DNA of 64,000 nucleotides from Anoxynatronum sibiricum (GTDB taxonomy: Bacteria > Bacillota > Clostridia > Peptostreptococcales > Tindalliaceae): the NCBI RefSeq assembly GCF_039414295.1, contig NZ_JBCITM010000010.1, positions 66,670 through 130,669 on the forward strand, written 5' to 3'. Position numbers and translations under genes: made by a program. The notes beneath the pieces were generated by a model, which saw only the letters and a program-made list of their open reading frames with translations, was not told the DNA's origin and did not search any database. The stretch's first letter is position 1. Each line of letters opens with the position of its first letter. This document shows, one piece after another, positions 44,102-51,996 of the stretch.

Positions 44102-44383
44102 CTAATATTTCTCCAGCATCAGTTTTTTCCATTTGAACAGCTGCGACAGTGAAATCACCACTTCACTGCTTTGGGCTGTCAATTTTTTAGGGATAAATAA
44201 AGTAATCCCCTGGTGATGAAAAGCTTCGTAATCCTCCGGATTACTTTCGGGCTCCCAAAGATCAATCACCGCCACATCCACGGTGCCCGAGTGGCATCAG
44301 CCCTGTTTGACATAGTGAATTCCTGCCTTGCCTCCATTCTGGAGGATGTAATCCACCGCCGCTTTTTCCATGTTGATTTTCAT
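44102..44383 (-). CDS. selenoprotein, CC/Se motif family (UGA at codon 29 read as Sec)
   Basis: 94 codons from ATG (44383) to TAG (44102), interrupted only by TGA at 44297-44299, codon 29. The protein reads GIHYVKQG-Sec-CHSGTVDVAVID, then LWEPESNPEDYEAFHHQG, ITLFIPKKL and ends EKY. Coding character continues unbroken on both sides of the UGA. A hairpin fitting a bacterial SECIS starts 11 bases after it (next entry). From memory the pattern matches small proteins called 'CC/Se motif family', in which the first residue of a Cys-Cys pair is Sec in some members. Function unknown, presumably redox. AAAGGGTG precedes the start. It is divergent from ygiQ. Confidence 0.85.
44267..44285 (-). promoter_or_regulatory. 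predicted bacterial SECIS of the CC/Se selenoprotein
   Basis: On the minus strand CACCG, 9-base loop TGGATGTGG, CGGTG. The loop begins 16 bases after the UGA and has G among its first two bases, as known for bacterial SECIS elements. The stem is short (5 bp). Confidence 0.55.
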
Positions 44384-44406
44384 GGGGTTTCACCCTTTCC
44401 ATCTTG

Positions 44407-44415
44407 TGCTATAAT
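44407..44415 (+). promoter_or_regulatory. extended -10 promoter of ygiQ
   Basis: TGCTATAAT, an extended -10, 44 bases before the ygiQ start; only a weak -35 (TTTCAC). Confidence 0.45.
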
Positions 44416-44458
44416 AAGACCACTGCAGACAACACCGCAGCCTGAAAGGAATCTAACG

Positions 44459-46318
44459 ATGACACAACCATTTTTACCCGTTACACTGGAAGAAGCCGAA
44501 AAACGGGGATGGGAATTTCCCGATTTTGTTCTGGTAAGCGGCGACGCTTACGTCGACCACCCCGCCTTCGCCCCCGCCGTCATTGGCCGGTGGCTGGAAG
44601 CCCATGGGTTTTCTGTGGGCATCATTCCCCAACCCGACTGGACCGACCCGGAGGCCTTTTCTGTTTTTGGCACTCCCCGGCTGGCTTTTCTGGTGACTGC
44701 CGGCAACATGGACTCCATGGTGAACCATTACACCGTTAATAAAAAACGGCGCCGACAAGATGCCTACTCTCCCGGCGGCGCTTCCGAAAAGCGTCCCGAC
44801 CGGGCAGCCACTGTTTACACCCGCAAACTGAAGAAGCTCTTCCCCAAAACACCGGTAATTTTAGGTGGTCTGGAGGCCAGCCTGCGACGCATGGCCCACT
44901 ATGACTACTGGGAAGACCGAATGAAGCCCTCCATTCTCATGGACACCAAGGCTGACCTGCTGGTTTACGGCATGGGGGAACGCACCATTCTTGAAATTGC
45001 CGAGGCCCTGAACAGCGGCCTCTCCGCTGCCAATCTCACCTTTATCCCCGGCACTGCTTTCTATTCCCGGGAGCTGGACACCTTCGACAACCCCCTGGTG
45101 CTCCCTTCCTGGCGCACCCTGCAGAGTTCCAAAAAACAAGTGGCCCGCAGCTTTCTCCGGCAGATGGATCACAACGATCCCGTCACCGGCCAGCCACTGG
45201 CAGAGCCCTACGACACCGGGTTTATTGTGCAGCTGCCCCCGGCCGAACCACTGACAACAGCCGAAATGGACCAGGTGTACCGGCTGCCCTACCTGCGCCG
45301 GGCCCACCCCCAGTACGATAAAGCCGGCGGCGTTCCCGCTCTGGATGAAGTGCAGTTCAGTCTCACCAGCAGCCGGGGATGTTTTGGTGCTTGCCATTTT
45401 TGTGCCATCACCTACCATCAGGGCAAGACCGTGCAGCCCCGCAGCCATGAAGCCATTCTGGAAGAAGCCGCTGCCATGACCCAAGACCCGGCCTTCAAGG
45501 GTTATTTTCATGATGTGGGCGGCCCCACGGCCAATTTTCGGCAACCGGCCTGCGAAAAAATGACCACCTCCGGTGCCTGTACCCACCGCCAGTGTCTCAC
45601 ACCTCAGCCCTGTCCCAATCTCACAGTGGATCACCATGATTACGTGACCCTGCTGCAAAAACTGCGTAAGCTGCCCCGGGTGAAGAAAGTGTTTGTGCGC
45701 TCAGGTGTACGCTATGATTACGTGATGGCTGATACAGACCCCACGTTTTTTGAAGAGCTCTGCCGCCACCATGTGAGCGGCCAGCTGCGGGTGGCACCTG
45801 AACATGTGGACGAAAAGGTGCTGGCACTTATGGGAAAACCCTCCAAAGAGGTTTATGAAGCCTTCCGCAAGCGTTTCGAAGACTTTAATGCCCGGGAAAA
45901 CCTGAACCAGTTTTTGGTGCCCTACCTGATCTCCAGCCACCCCGGCTCTGATCTGAAGGCGGCCATTGAGCTGGCCCTCTACCTGAAAGAACTGGGCCAC
46001 ACCCCTGAGCAGGTGCAAGATTTTTACCCCACTCCCGGTACCCTTTCCACTGTCATGTATTATACCGAAATGAACCCCGTAACTGAAGAGCCCCTTTTCG
46101 TTCCCAAAGAACCGGATGAAAAGCGGATGCAACGGGCATTGCTCCAGGCCAAGCTGCCTGAAAACCACGCGCTGGTGCGCCAGGCCCTGAACAAAGCGGG
46201 GCGGCGTGACCTCATCGGCCGTCACCCGGACGCCCTGGTACCTCCCGGCGACGAAGTGAAAAAAACAAAGCCTGCACCACCAAAATCCCAGGGGAGCAGG
46301 CGCAAAAATAACCGTTAA
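44459..46318 (+). CDS. YgiQ family radical SAM protein
   Basis: 619 residues. A N-terminal domain (about 1-270, with VLVSGDAYVDHPAFAPAVIG, similar to a cobalamin-binding-like fold) is followed by a radical SAM domain whose cluster motif is CFGACHFC (C-x3-C-x2-C) in SSRGCFGACHFCAITYHQG. The C-terminal end is basic and Lys/Pro-rich. The reaction is unknown, though the family is widespread (UPF0313). The ATG at 44459 has GAAAGGA upstream; the frame is open much further but runs antisense through the selenoprotein gene, so the long form is wrong. Confidence 0.93.
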   Translation: MTQPFLPVTLEEAEKRGWEFPDFVLVSGDAYVDHPAFAPAVIGRWLEAHGFSVGIIPQPDWTDPEAFSVFGTPRLAFLVTAGNMDSMVNHYTVNKKRRRQDAYSPGGASEKRPDRAATVYTRKLKKLFPKTPVILGGLEASLRRMAHYDYWEDRMKPSILMDTKADLLVYGMGERTILEIAEALNSGLSAANLTFIPGTAFYSRELDTFDNPLVLPSWRTLQSSKKQVARSFLRQMDHNDPVTGQPLAEPYDTGFIVQLPPAEPLTTAEMDQVYRLPYLRRAHPQYDKAGGVPALDEVQFSLTSSRGCFGACHFCAITYHQGKTVQPRSHEAILEEAAAMTQDPAFKGYFHDVGGPTANFRQPACEKMTTSGACTHRQCLTPQPCPNLTVDHHDYVTLLQKLRKLPRVKKVFVRSGVRYDYVMADTDPTFFEELCRHHVSGQLRVAPEHVDEKVLALMGKPSKEVYEAFRKRFEDFNARENLNQFLVPYLISSHPGSDLKAAIELALYLKELGHTPEQVQDFYPTPGTLSTVMYYTEMNPVTEEPLFVPKEPDEKRMQRALLQAKLPENHALVRQALNKAGRRDLIGRHPDALVPPGDEVKKTKPAPPKSQGSRRKNNR

Positions 46319-46319
46319 A

Positions 46320-46365
46320 CAGACTGTCGCCAACCTACAATGAAGATAACCGGTTTGGTGTAAGG
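46320..46365 (+). repeat. dispersed intergenic repeat, copy E
   Basis: CAGACTGTCGCCAACC, then CAATGAAGATAACCGGTTTGG and TAAGG. It directly follows the ygiQ stop and precedes the terminator. Confidence 0.65.
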
Positions 46366-46374
46366 TACCCTCTG

Positions 46375-46407
46375 AACTGTCGGCTAAATCGCCGGCAGTT
46401 TTCTTTT
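46375..46407 (+). terminator. terminator of ygiQ
   Basis: AACTGTCGGC, loop TAAATC, GCCGGCAGTT, then TTCTTTT. The T run touches the stop codon of convergent msrA. Confidence 0.85.
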
Positions 46408-47185
46408 ACCAATAAGCCGCTGCCATGCGGCGCAGCTGCTGCTCTGCCTCTTCCGACAGATTCATCCATTTCAGGTCTTCCTCCAGCTGCTCCGGTGTTC
46501 CGTGACCGGCCAGGTAACCGTTCACCCTGGCGGCGGTGGTGGAGTCCACAAAGGCTTGAAAGGTATCAAACTGGTTTTTCACCTCATCAAACAGCTCCCG
46601 CCGGTTTTGCAGATAATACTTCTGGTGGTAATCTTCGGCTGAATAGAAGGTCACTTCTGACCGAATCACTGTTTGCACCTGCTGGCCTTTGGCAGCTTCC
46701 AACTGCTGGATAGAATCCTGCAGCGCCTGGGCCTGCGTGTCGTTGTGGGTAAACACCATGCTGCGGTACTGGGCTGACCAGGCCCTTGCAAAGGGGTCGT
46801 GGTTTTCCCAGAAGATGTGAAGCAGCGCCTCGTATGTGATCACTTCCGGGTCATAGACAATCTGGATGGTTTCCGTATGGTCGCCAATATGGCGGTACGT
46901 GGGGTTGGGGGTGGTGCCTCCGGCATAACCGACACGGGTACGCATCACTCCCGGCTGTTGCCCGAACCGGGCATCAGGTCCCCAAAATCAGCCAAGGGCA
47001 AAAGTGGCAGTTGCTTCATGTGTGTTTTGATTCTTTGCTTCCTGCATTCCATCACCTCTTTCTGTTTCTGACGCGGGGGAACCCGCATGTTCCTCTCGGC
47101 AGGCAGTACCAACTGCTGCCATCAATACCCATACTATCAATAATCCCATAATCTGAAACCGCTTCCTCTTCAGATTCTTGTTCAC
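46406..47185 (-). CDS. msrA: selenocysteine-containing methionine sulfoxide reductase A, lipoprotein
   Basis: 260 codons from GTG (47185), with an in-frame TGA at 46988-46990 (codon 66). Around it the protein reads TATFALG-Sec-FWGPDARFG, exactly the MsrA active site GCFWG with Sec for the nucleophilic Cys, and continues RTRVGYAGGT, TPNPTYRHIGDHTE, HIFWENHDP. No other Cys is left in the enzyme, so there is no resolving Cys. Residues 1-29 are a lipoprotein signal (VGTAC, Cys 29), so it repairs oxidised methionine outside the membrane. The GTG overlaps the usp stop (GTGA). Reading only to or from the UGA would give two broken genes. Sec-MsrA is known from Alkaliphilus. Confidence 0.92.
46959..46973 (-). 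promoter_or_regulatory. predicted bacterial SECIS of msrA
   Basis: On the minus strand TGCCCG, loop GTT, CGGGCA: a 6-bp perfect stem with a 3-base loop starting in G. The loop lies 20 bases after the UGA, within the known spacing. Confidence 0.7.
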
Positions 47186-48057
47186 AGCAAACCACTTCCA
47201 TTCATCACATGGGTGTCGCAGGGTACCAGCAACACCGGCTGCTTTGACTGGCGGGTCACAGCTTCAGCAGTGCTGCCCAGCAACAGCTGTTGAATAAAGC
47301 CTTCCCCCCGCCGGGGCATCAAAATGAGGCTGATCGCTTCTTCATCGGCAATTTCAAGAATACGCCGGGAGGGAGTACCGTCAGTGAGATGAACCGCCAC
47401 TTCACAACCTGCCGCTTCCATTTCTTTTTTCATTTGCTGCAGTTCCTGCTCGTTCCGATTCCGCAGTTCCTGCCACATGGCTTCGTCCCGAACCTTTTGC
47501 ACCACCGACACCAGGACCACCGAATCAATATGGGGCGCCATGGCCATCAGCTCCTGCCACACCTGCCGGGCACAGGGAGAAAAGTCGGTGGGAAACAAAA
47601 TCCGGTTAAATTTCAGCCGGCACACCGGGGTGTAGTCTTTTCGGTTCACATCTCTGAATTTTTCCACCAATACCGGTACCGGACTGAGACGAACCACATC
47701 GAAGGTGGTGCTTCCCAAAAATAGGCTGCGGATCATGCCGCCCCCATGGGAGCCCATTAGAATTAGTGAAGCCCCTTCTTCCACCGCTGTGTTAATGATT
47801 TCTTCTGGTGGAAATCCCATGGGTACCCGAATACTCACCTGATACCCTTCTGCTTCCAGCCGTTTTTTTTCCTTTTGCAGCCGTTCTTCGTAGTGGCGCT
47901 GCACCTCCAGGGCACTTCCCTGCGCTCTCACAATGCTGACAGCATGAAAGAGCACCACTTCTTCCATTCCCTGTGCCTTCAGTTCTGCCAGGCAGGCCAT
48001 GAGTTCCTGGGCCGGCGGTGAAAAATCGGTGGCCAGCAGTATTTTTTTCATCAGCAT
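47182..48057 (-). CDS. tandem universal stress protein (UspA)
   Basis: 291 residues, two Usp domains (about 1-145 and 150-290). Each has the opening ILLATDFSP or ILFPTDFSP and an ATP-loop of the type LILMGSHGGGMIRSLFLGS or LILMPRRGEGFIQQLLLGS, and each ends with PVLVE or PVLLVP. This suggests ATP binding. The ATG at 48057 follows GAGAGGGGG. It is transcribed with msrA, whose start overlaps its stop, giving a stress/repair pair. Confidence 0.92.
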   Translation of the reverse strand: MLMKKILLATDFSPPAQELMACLAELKAQGMEEVVLFHAVSIVRAQGSALEVQRHYEERLQKEKKRLEAEGYQVSIRVPMGFPPEEIINTAVEEGASLILMGSHGGGMIRSLFLGSTTFDVVRLSPVPVLVEKFRDVNRKDYTPVCRLKFNRILFPTDFSPCARQVWQELMAMAPHIDSVVLVSVVQKVRDEAMWQELRNRNEQELQQMKKEMEAAGCEVAVHLTDGTPSRRILEIADEEAISLILMPRRGEGFIQQLLLGSTAEAVTRQSKQPVLLVPCDTHVMNGSGLL

Positions 48058-48169
48058 CAAAAAACCCCCTCTCAAGCTTATCACCTTAATGGCTATATAC
48101 CCATCAAGGCCGGCTTTTAAGAAGAGGCTTTTGTGATGTTTGTTTTAAGATGCGGCTTTTTCCTAATGG

Positions 48170-48763
48170 TTACGATGCCTGAAGGCTGTCCAGCAGCAAC
48201 TGTACGCTTCCGATGTGCTTTTGCACATCTTCTCCCTGATGCAGTGCCAGATGAATCAGAAAAGATTCCACCAGCACGTACAGGGTAAAGGCCATACTGG
48301 GCGTGGGCATTTCCCGAATTTCGCCCTTTTCTATGCCCTGATCCAGCAGTTCCTGAAAGGTGTGACGAATCTGTGCCATATGATCGTTCACCAGCTCAAT
48401 GGACGGATGCTCTTCCCGAATCATAATGAGCCAGAGGTCCACCAGCACCACCAGCTTCCGATTGTTGTCGTATTCCCTGAGAATAGCCGGAATCAATTTG
48501 CGAATGGTCTGCAGGGGACTTTCTGCCTCGTCGGCCAGAATGATCCGAAAATCTTCCCGCAGCGACTCAAAAAGGTGAACAATGGTATACTGCAATATTT
48601 CATCCTTGTTACGAAAATACTGATAAATGGTGGTGCGTCCAATACCGCAGGCGCTGGTGATATCCACCAGGTGGGTGTTGTGAAAACCCTTTTGTAAAAA
48701 GGAATCCACTGCTTTTTCCATGATCATGCGTTTTTTGGCTTCGTAGTCCACAATTTTTGGCAC
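48170..48763 (-). CDS. TetR family transcriptional regulator
   Basis: 197 residues. A N-terminal TetR helix-turn-helix (AVDSFLQKGFHNTHLVDITS, GIGRTTIYQYFRNKDEIL) and an all-helical ligand domain follow. The GTG at 48763 is chosen since AAAGAGGTGA lies seven bases before it; a TTG at 48805 would put the start inside the palindromic operator. Two perfect palindromes (48779-48796, 48818-48832) precede it, so autoregulation is likely. The targets are not clear: the neighbouring usp-msrA operon is downstream and the hybrid kinase gene is transcribed from the other side. Confidence 0.9.
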   Translation of the reverse strand: MPKIVDYEAKKRMIMEKAVDSFLQKGFHNTHLVDITSACGIGRTTIYQYFRNKDEILQYTIVHLFESLREDFRIILADEAESPLQTIRKLIPAILREYDNNRKLVVLVDLWLIMIREEHPSIELVNDHMAQIRHTFQELLDQGIEKGEIREMPTPSMAFTLYVLVESFLIHLALHQGEDVQKHIGSVQLLLDSLQAS

Positions 48764-48778
48764 TTCTTTCACCTCTTT

Positions 48779-48796
48779 AATGACGCGAGCGTCATT
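48779..48796. promoter_or_regulatory. palindromic operator, downstream of the tetR -10
   Basis: AATGACGC, two bases, GCGTCATT: a perfect 8+8 palindrome at the tetR transcription start region. Confidence 0.75.
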
Positions 48797-48810
48797 TATT
48801 TTCAATTTTC

Positions 48811-48840
48811 AGTGTACCATATCTCAGATATGCGGAACAA
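48811..48840 (-). promoter_or_regulatory. promoter of tetR with a palindrome in its spacer
   Basis: -35 TTGTTC (48835-48840), 18-base spacer, -10 TACACT (48811-48816). The 15-bp perfect palindrome CATATCTCAGATATG (48818-48832) fills the spacer. Confidence 0.5.
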
Positions 48841-48950
48841 GTATAACAGTTTCAATAAACAAAAAACCAGCAATAAATTCATTTCACTTGGATTGCAGCA
48901 ACAAATTTCGTTTTTTAGATTCAACAACTATTCGACAGCCAATGACCGCT

Positions 48951-50987
48951 TTATTCCGGCAATACTGACGTTGAGTCCTGGGCCACCACCCATTCCTGAA
49001 TCACCTGATACAGCTTCTCCATATCAATGGGTTTTGACAGGTAGTCGTTCATACCTGCTGCCAGGCACCGCTCTTTATCCTGTTTCAGTGCGTGGGCGCT
49101 GATGCCGATGATGGGGGTGCGTTCCCCAAATTTTTTCTCGAAGGATCGAATGACCGAAGTCACTTCAATGCCGCTGATGGTGGGCAGTTGCACATCCATG
49201 AGTACCAAGTCATAAGCCGTGGTTCCGAACATGCGAATGGCTTCGAAGCCATCCTGAGCCAAATCCACTTGGGCCCCCAGCTTGCGGCATATTTTTCGAA
49301 GAAGAATCTGGCTGATTTCGTCATCTTCCACAGCCAAAATGCGAATGCTTTCTTTTAAATGGGGGAAAAATTGTTGTTTCTGGCTGGCTGCCTCTCCGTT
49401 TCCTGCATGAAGTTCGTGGACACGCAGGGGAACTTCAAAATAGAAGCGGCTTCCTTCTCCCGGCGCACTGGAGAGAGACACGGTTCCCCCCATGAGCTCC
49501 ACCAGTTTCTGTACGATGGCCAGCCCCAGGCCGGTTCCCTGATATGACTTGGAATAGGAGTCATCCAGCTGGGTGAACCGTTGAAAGAGCTTCTGCTGGT
49601 CTTCAGAGGCAATGCCAATCCCCGTATCCGCCACGGAGAATCGATAAATGCCAAAAGGATTCTCATACTGAACCAGTTCTGCCTCCAGGGTTACTTTTCC
49701 CGTTTCGGTGAACTTGAAGGCGTTGCTCAGCAGATGATACAGCACCCGGGTCAGCTTGCTCCGGTCACCCACCACCTTTACCCGGCAGGCCTCCGACGCT
49801 TCAAAGGTAAATGGCACGTTTTTGCTTTCCCCCAACACCCGAAAAGGTTCCATCACTTCTTCCAGGGTTTGGATCAGCTCAAAGACCTCTTCCCGCAGTT
49901 CGATGCGCTGCGACTCAATCCGAGCCACATCCAGCAGGTTGTTCATTGTTTCCACCATGCGCCCTGCCGACTCTGTCAGAATGTTCACCAGTTCCAGCTG
50001 TTCCTGGGAGAGGGGAGTGCTTTCCAGCATCATGGCGGCACCATAAATGCCATTCATGGGCGTGCGAATTTCGTGGCTCATATTGGAGAGAAACTGGCTT
50101 TTCACCTGGCTGGCTGCTTCTGCCCGCTCTTTGGCTTCCCGCAGCTCCAGCTCTTCTTTTTTTCGCTGGGTGATGTCGGTATAAATCGCCTGGTATCCCA
50201 CAATTTCATCATCCACAATCACCGGTCCGCCTCTGACAATCACCGGCACCCGGCTGCCATCCTTGCGAACCCTCACTGACTCCATCTCCACAAACTCATT
50301 GGATTGTGTCCGGCAGGAGACTAATGCCGCCTCCTTCAGCAAGGCTTCATCTGTAATGAGCGGATCCAGGGAAACCCCCACACATTCCGCCTCTGTATAG
50401 CCGAAAAGGCGGGTGAACTGCTGATTAATTCTCACGATTTCCTGACGAGTGTTCAGATGGGCCAGGGCTTCGGGAGAATATCTGAACAATGATTCCAGCA
50501 CACTTTTCTGATATCGCAGTGATATCTCGGCCTGCTTGCGCCGGGTAATATCCTGATGGGTGCCCACCATGCGGGTCGGTTGACCATGTTCATTCCATTC
50601 CACTGTCTTGCCCCGGGAGAGGATCCATTTTTCCTGTCCCTCTTTGGTTCTCATGCGAAAAACCGAATGATAATGTGCCAGCTCGCCTTTGATGTACAGC
50701 TCCCGGATTTTTTCCATTCGCTTCAAATCTTCAGGGTGAACGTGTGTCAGAAAAAAATCGTAGGTATGACGAACTTCGTCGGCAGTGAAGCCAAGCATCT
50801 GGGCCCAGCTTTCAGAAATCATATTTTCACCGGTCACCAGGTTCCAGTCCCAAATACCCTCCTGCGCCGCCTCCAATGCCATTTTAGCCCGAAGCAGTGC
50901 ATTCTGTGAAAAAGCGTTGTCACGCTGGGCTCTGCGGGAATATCGACTGCCTTTTGAATAAAAATACTGGTGCGTTCTCCCTGGCAT
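48951..50987 (-). CDS. hybrid sensor histidine kinase (PAS-PAS-HisKA-HATPase-REC)
   Basis: 678 residues, no membrane segment. Domains in order: PAS (about 35-150), PAS (about 155-275), HisKA with FLSNMSHEIRTPMNG, HATPase with NAFKFTETG and GTGLGLAIV, and a C-terminal receiver with AVEDDEISQ and the phospho-accepting Asp in LVLMDVQLPTISG. It needs an Hpt protein or other partner to pass on phosphate; none is in the window. The ATG at 50987 is preceded by GGGGTGATC. A NarL-type regulator gene lies 197 bases upstream on the same strand. Confidence 0.93.
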   Translation of the reverse strand: MPGRTHQYFYSKGSRYSRRAQRDNAFSQNALLRAKMALEAAQEGIWDWNLVTGENMISESWAQMLGFTADEVRHTYDFFLTHVHPEDLKRMEKIRELYIKGELAHYHSVFRMRTKEGQEKWILSRGKTVEWNEHGQPTRMVGTHQDITRRKQAEISLRYQKSVLESLFRYSPEALAHLNTRQEIVRINQQFTRLFGYTEAECVGVSLDPLITDEALLKEAALVSCRTQSNEFVEMESVRVRKDGSRVPVIVRGGPVIVDDEIVGYQAIYTDITQRKKEELELREAKERAEAASQVKSQFLSNMSHEIRTPMNGIYGAAMMLESTPLSQEQLELVNILTESAGRMVETMNNLLDVARIESQRIELREEVFELIQTLEEVMEPFRVLGESKNVPFTFEASEACRVKVVGDRSKLTRVLYHLLSNAFKFTETGKVTLEAELVQYENPFGIYRFSVADTGIGIASEDQQKLFQRFTQLDDSYSKSYQGTGLGLAIVQKLVELMGGTVSLSSAPGEGSRFYFEVPLRVHELHAGNGEAASQKQQFFPHLKESIRILAVEDDEISQILLRKICRKLGAQVDLAQDGFEAIRMFGTTAYDLVLMDVQLPTISGIEVTSVIRSFEKKFGERTPIIGISAHALKQDKERCLAAGMNDYLSKPIDMEKLYQVIQEWVVAQDSTSVLPE

Positions 50988-51067
50988 CAAGATCACCCCA
51001 TCCTTTGCGGTCTCGTTTCAATCATAGGGTGAATACCCCATCTGGAACATTCACTAACATAAAACCC

Positions 51068-51103
51068 AAAAGAAAAGCACCTGTTCCCAAAACGGAAACA
51101 GGT
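51068..51103 (-). terminator. terminator after the NarL-type regulator gene
   Basis: On the minus strand ACCTGTTTCC, loop GTTTTG, GGAACAGGT, then GCTTTTCTTTT. It ends the long minus-strand Tad/two-component block. Confidence 0.8.
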
Positions 51104-51106
51104 ACT

Positions 51107-51144
51107 CAGACTGTCGATAAACCACGATGAAGGCAAGGGACTTG
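51107..51144 (+). repeat. dispersed intergenic repeat, copy D (front half)
   Basis: CAGACTGTCGATAAACC, then GATGAAGGCAAGGGACTTG. It shares the front end with copies B and E and lies directly beside a terminator, as copy B does. Confidence 0.75.
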
Positions 51145-51183
51145 TCTTCATCCTCAGACGCAGAATAAGTGCTGTAAGGCTGT

Positions 51184-51852
51184 TTATGCCAGATGAATCC
51201 AATTGTTTTTCAGACCGTGGAGCACCGCCTGGGTGCGGTCGGTGACACCACACTTTTGAAAGATGCTGGTCAAATGATTTTTAACGGTTTTTTCACTGAT
51301 AAATAGTTTTTGGGCAATATCCCGGTTGCTCAGCCCCAGGGCCAGTTCCTGGAGAATCTCCAGCTCCCGCACCGTCAACCGGTCGGGGTCCGGCTCCTGA
51401 ACAGCGCTGGAGAGCCTGTTCAGCTCTTTCAACACTTTTCCCATGAGCACCTGGGGAATATAGGATTCTCCCCGACATACCTGATGAATGGCATTCACCA
51501 GTTCATCGGGTCGCACATCTTTCAGCACATAGCCTGAAACCCCTGCCCTGATCAACTCCACCAGATACTCTTCCTGATCATGAATGGTCAGCGCAATGAT
51601 GGGCAGTTGGGGGTGATGCGCCCGGATTTTCTTCACAGCAGTGATGCCATCCACCCGGGGCATATTGATATCCATGAGAATCACATCTAAATCCAGGGTG
51701 AGGGCTTTGTCAATGGCTTCCTGTCCATTCTCTGCTTCGGCCACAACGCGAATGGTGGGTTCCAGGGATAATACCTTCATCAGACCCTGGCGAATCAGCG
51801 CATGGTCATCGGCGATCATGACTCGAATGACCGGTTCCTCAACTGCTTTCAT
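51184..51852 (-). CDS. NarL/DegU-family response regulator
   Basis: 222 residues. The receiver has IADDHALIRQGL, the phospho-accepting Asp in VILMDINMPRVDG, and Lys in YVLKDVRPDEL. The LuxR-type helix-turn-helix has LTVRELEILQELALGLSN and ISEKTVKNHLTSIF. It is the partner of the DegS-type kinase just upstream (51997-53151) and the last gene of the minus-strand block. The ATG at 51852 has AGGTGGTGA before it; an ATG ten codons earlier is also possible. Confidence 0.93.
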   Translation of the reverse strand: MKAVEEPVIRVMIADDHALIRQGLMKVLSLEPTIRVVAEAENGQEAIDKALTLDLDVILMDINMPRVDGITAVKKIRAHHPQLPIIALTIHDQEEYLVELIRAGVSGYVLKDVRPDELVNAIHQVCRGESYIPQVLMGKVLKELNRLSSAVQEPDPDRLTVRELEILQELALGLSNRDIAQKLFISEKTVKNHLTSIFQKCGVTDRTQAVLHGLKNNWIHLA

Positions 51853-51996
51853 GCTGTTCACCACCTTGCTTCCTTCTTTCATCAGCTTCTTATCTTCTCT
51901 TATCTTCTTAACTTCTCTCTTTTTATAAGCTTCATCCAGTGGCTTCTTCCATTTTCTTCAATGAACGTCTTCGTGTCTCTTCTGCCCTCAGCTGCT

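Noticed and set aside
46406..46948. MsrA starting at an internal GTG or ATG after the UGA
   Set aside because: This would remove the catalytic residue and the first strand of the fold; the upstream part is in frame, has a signal peptide and ends exactly at the active site.
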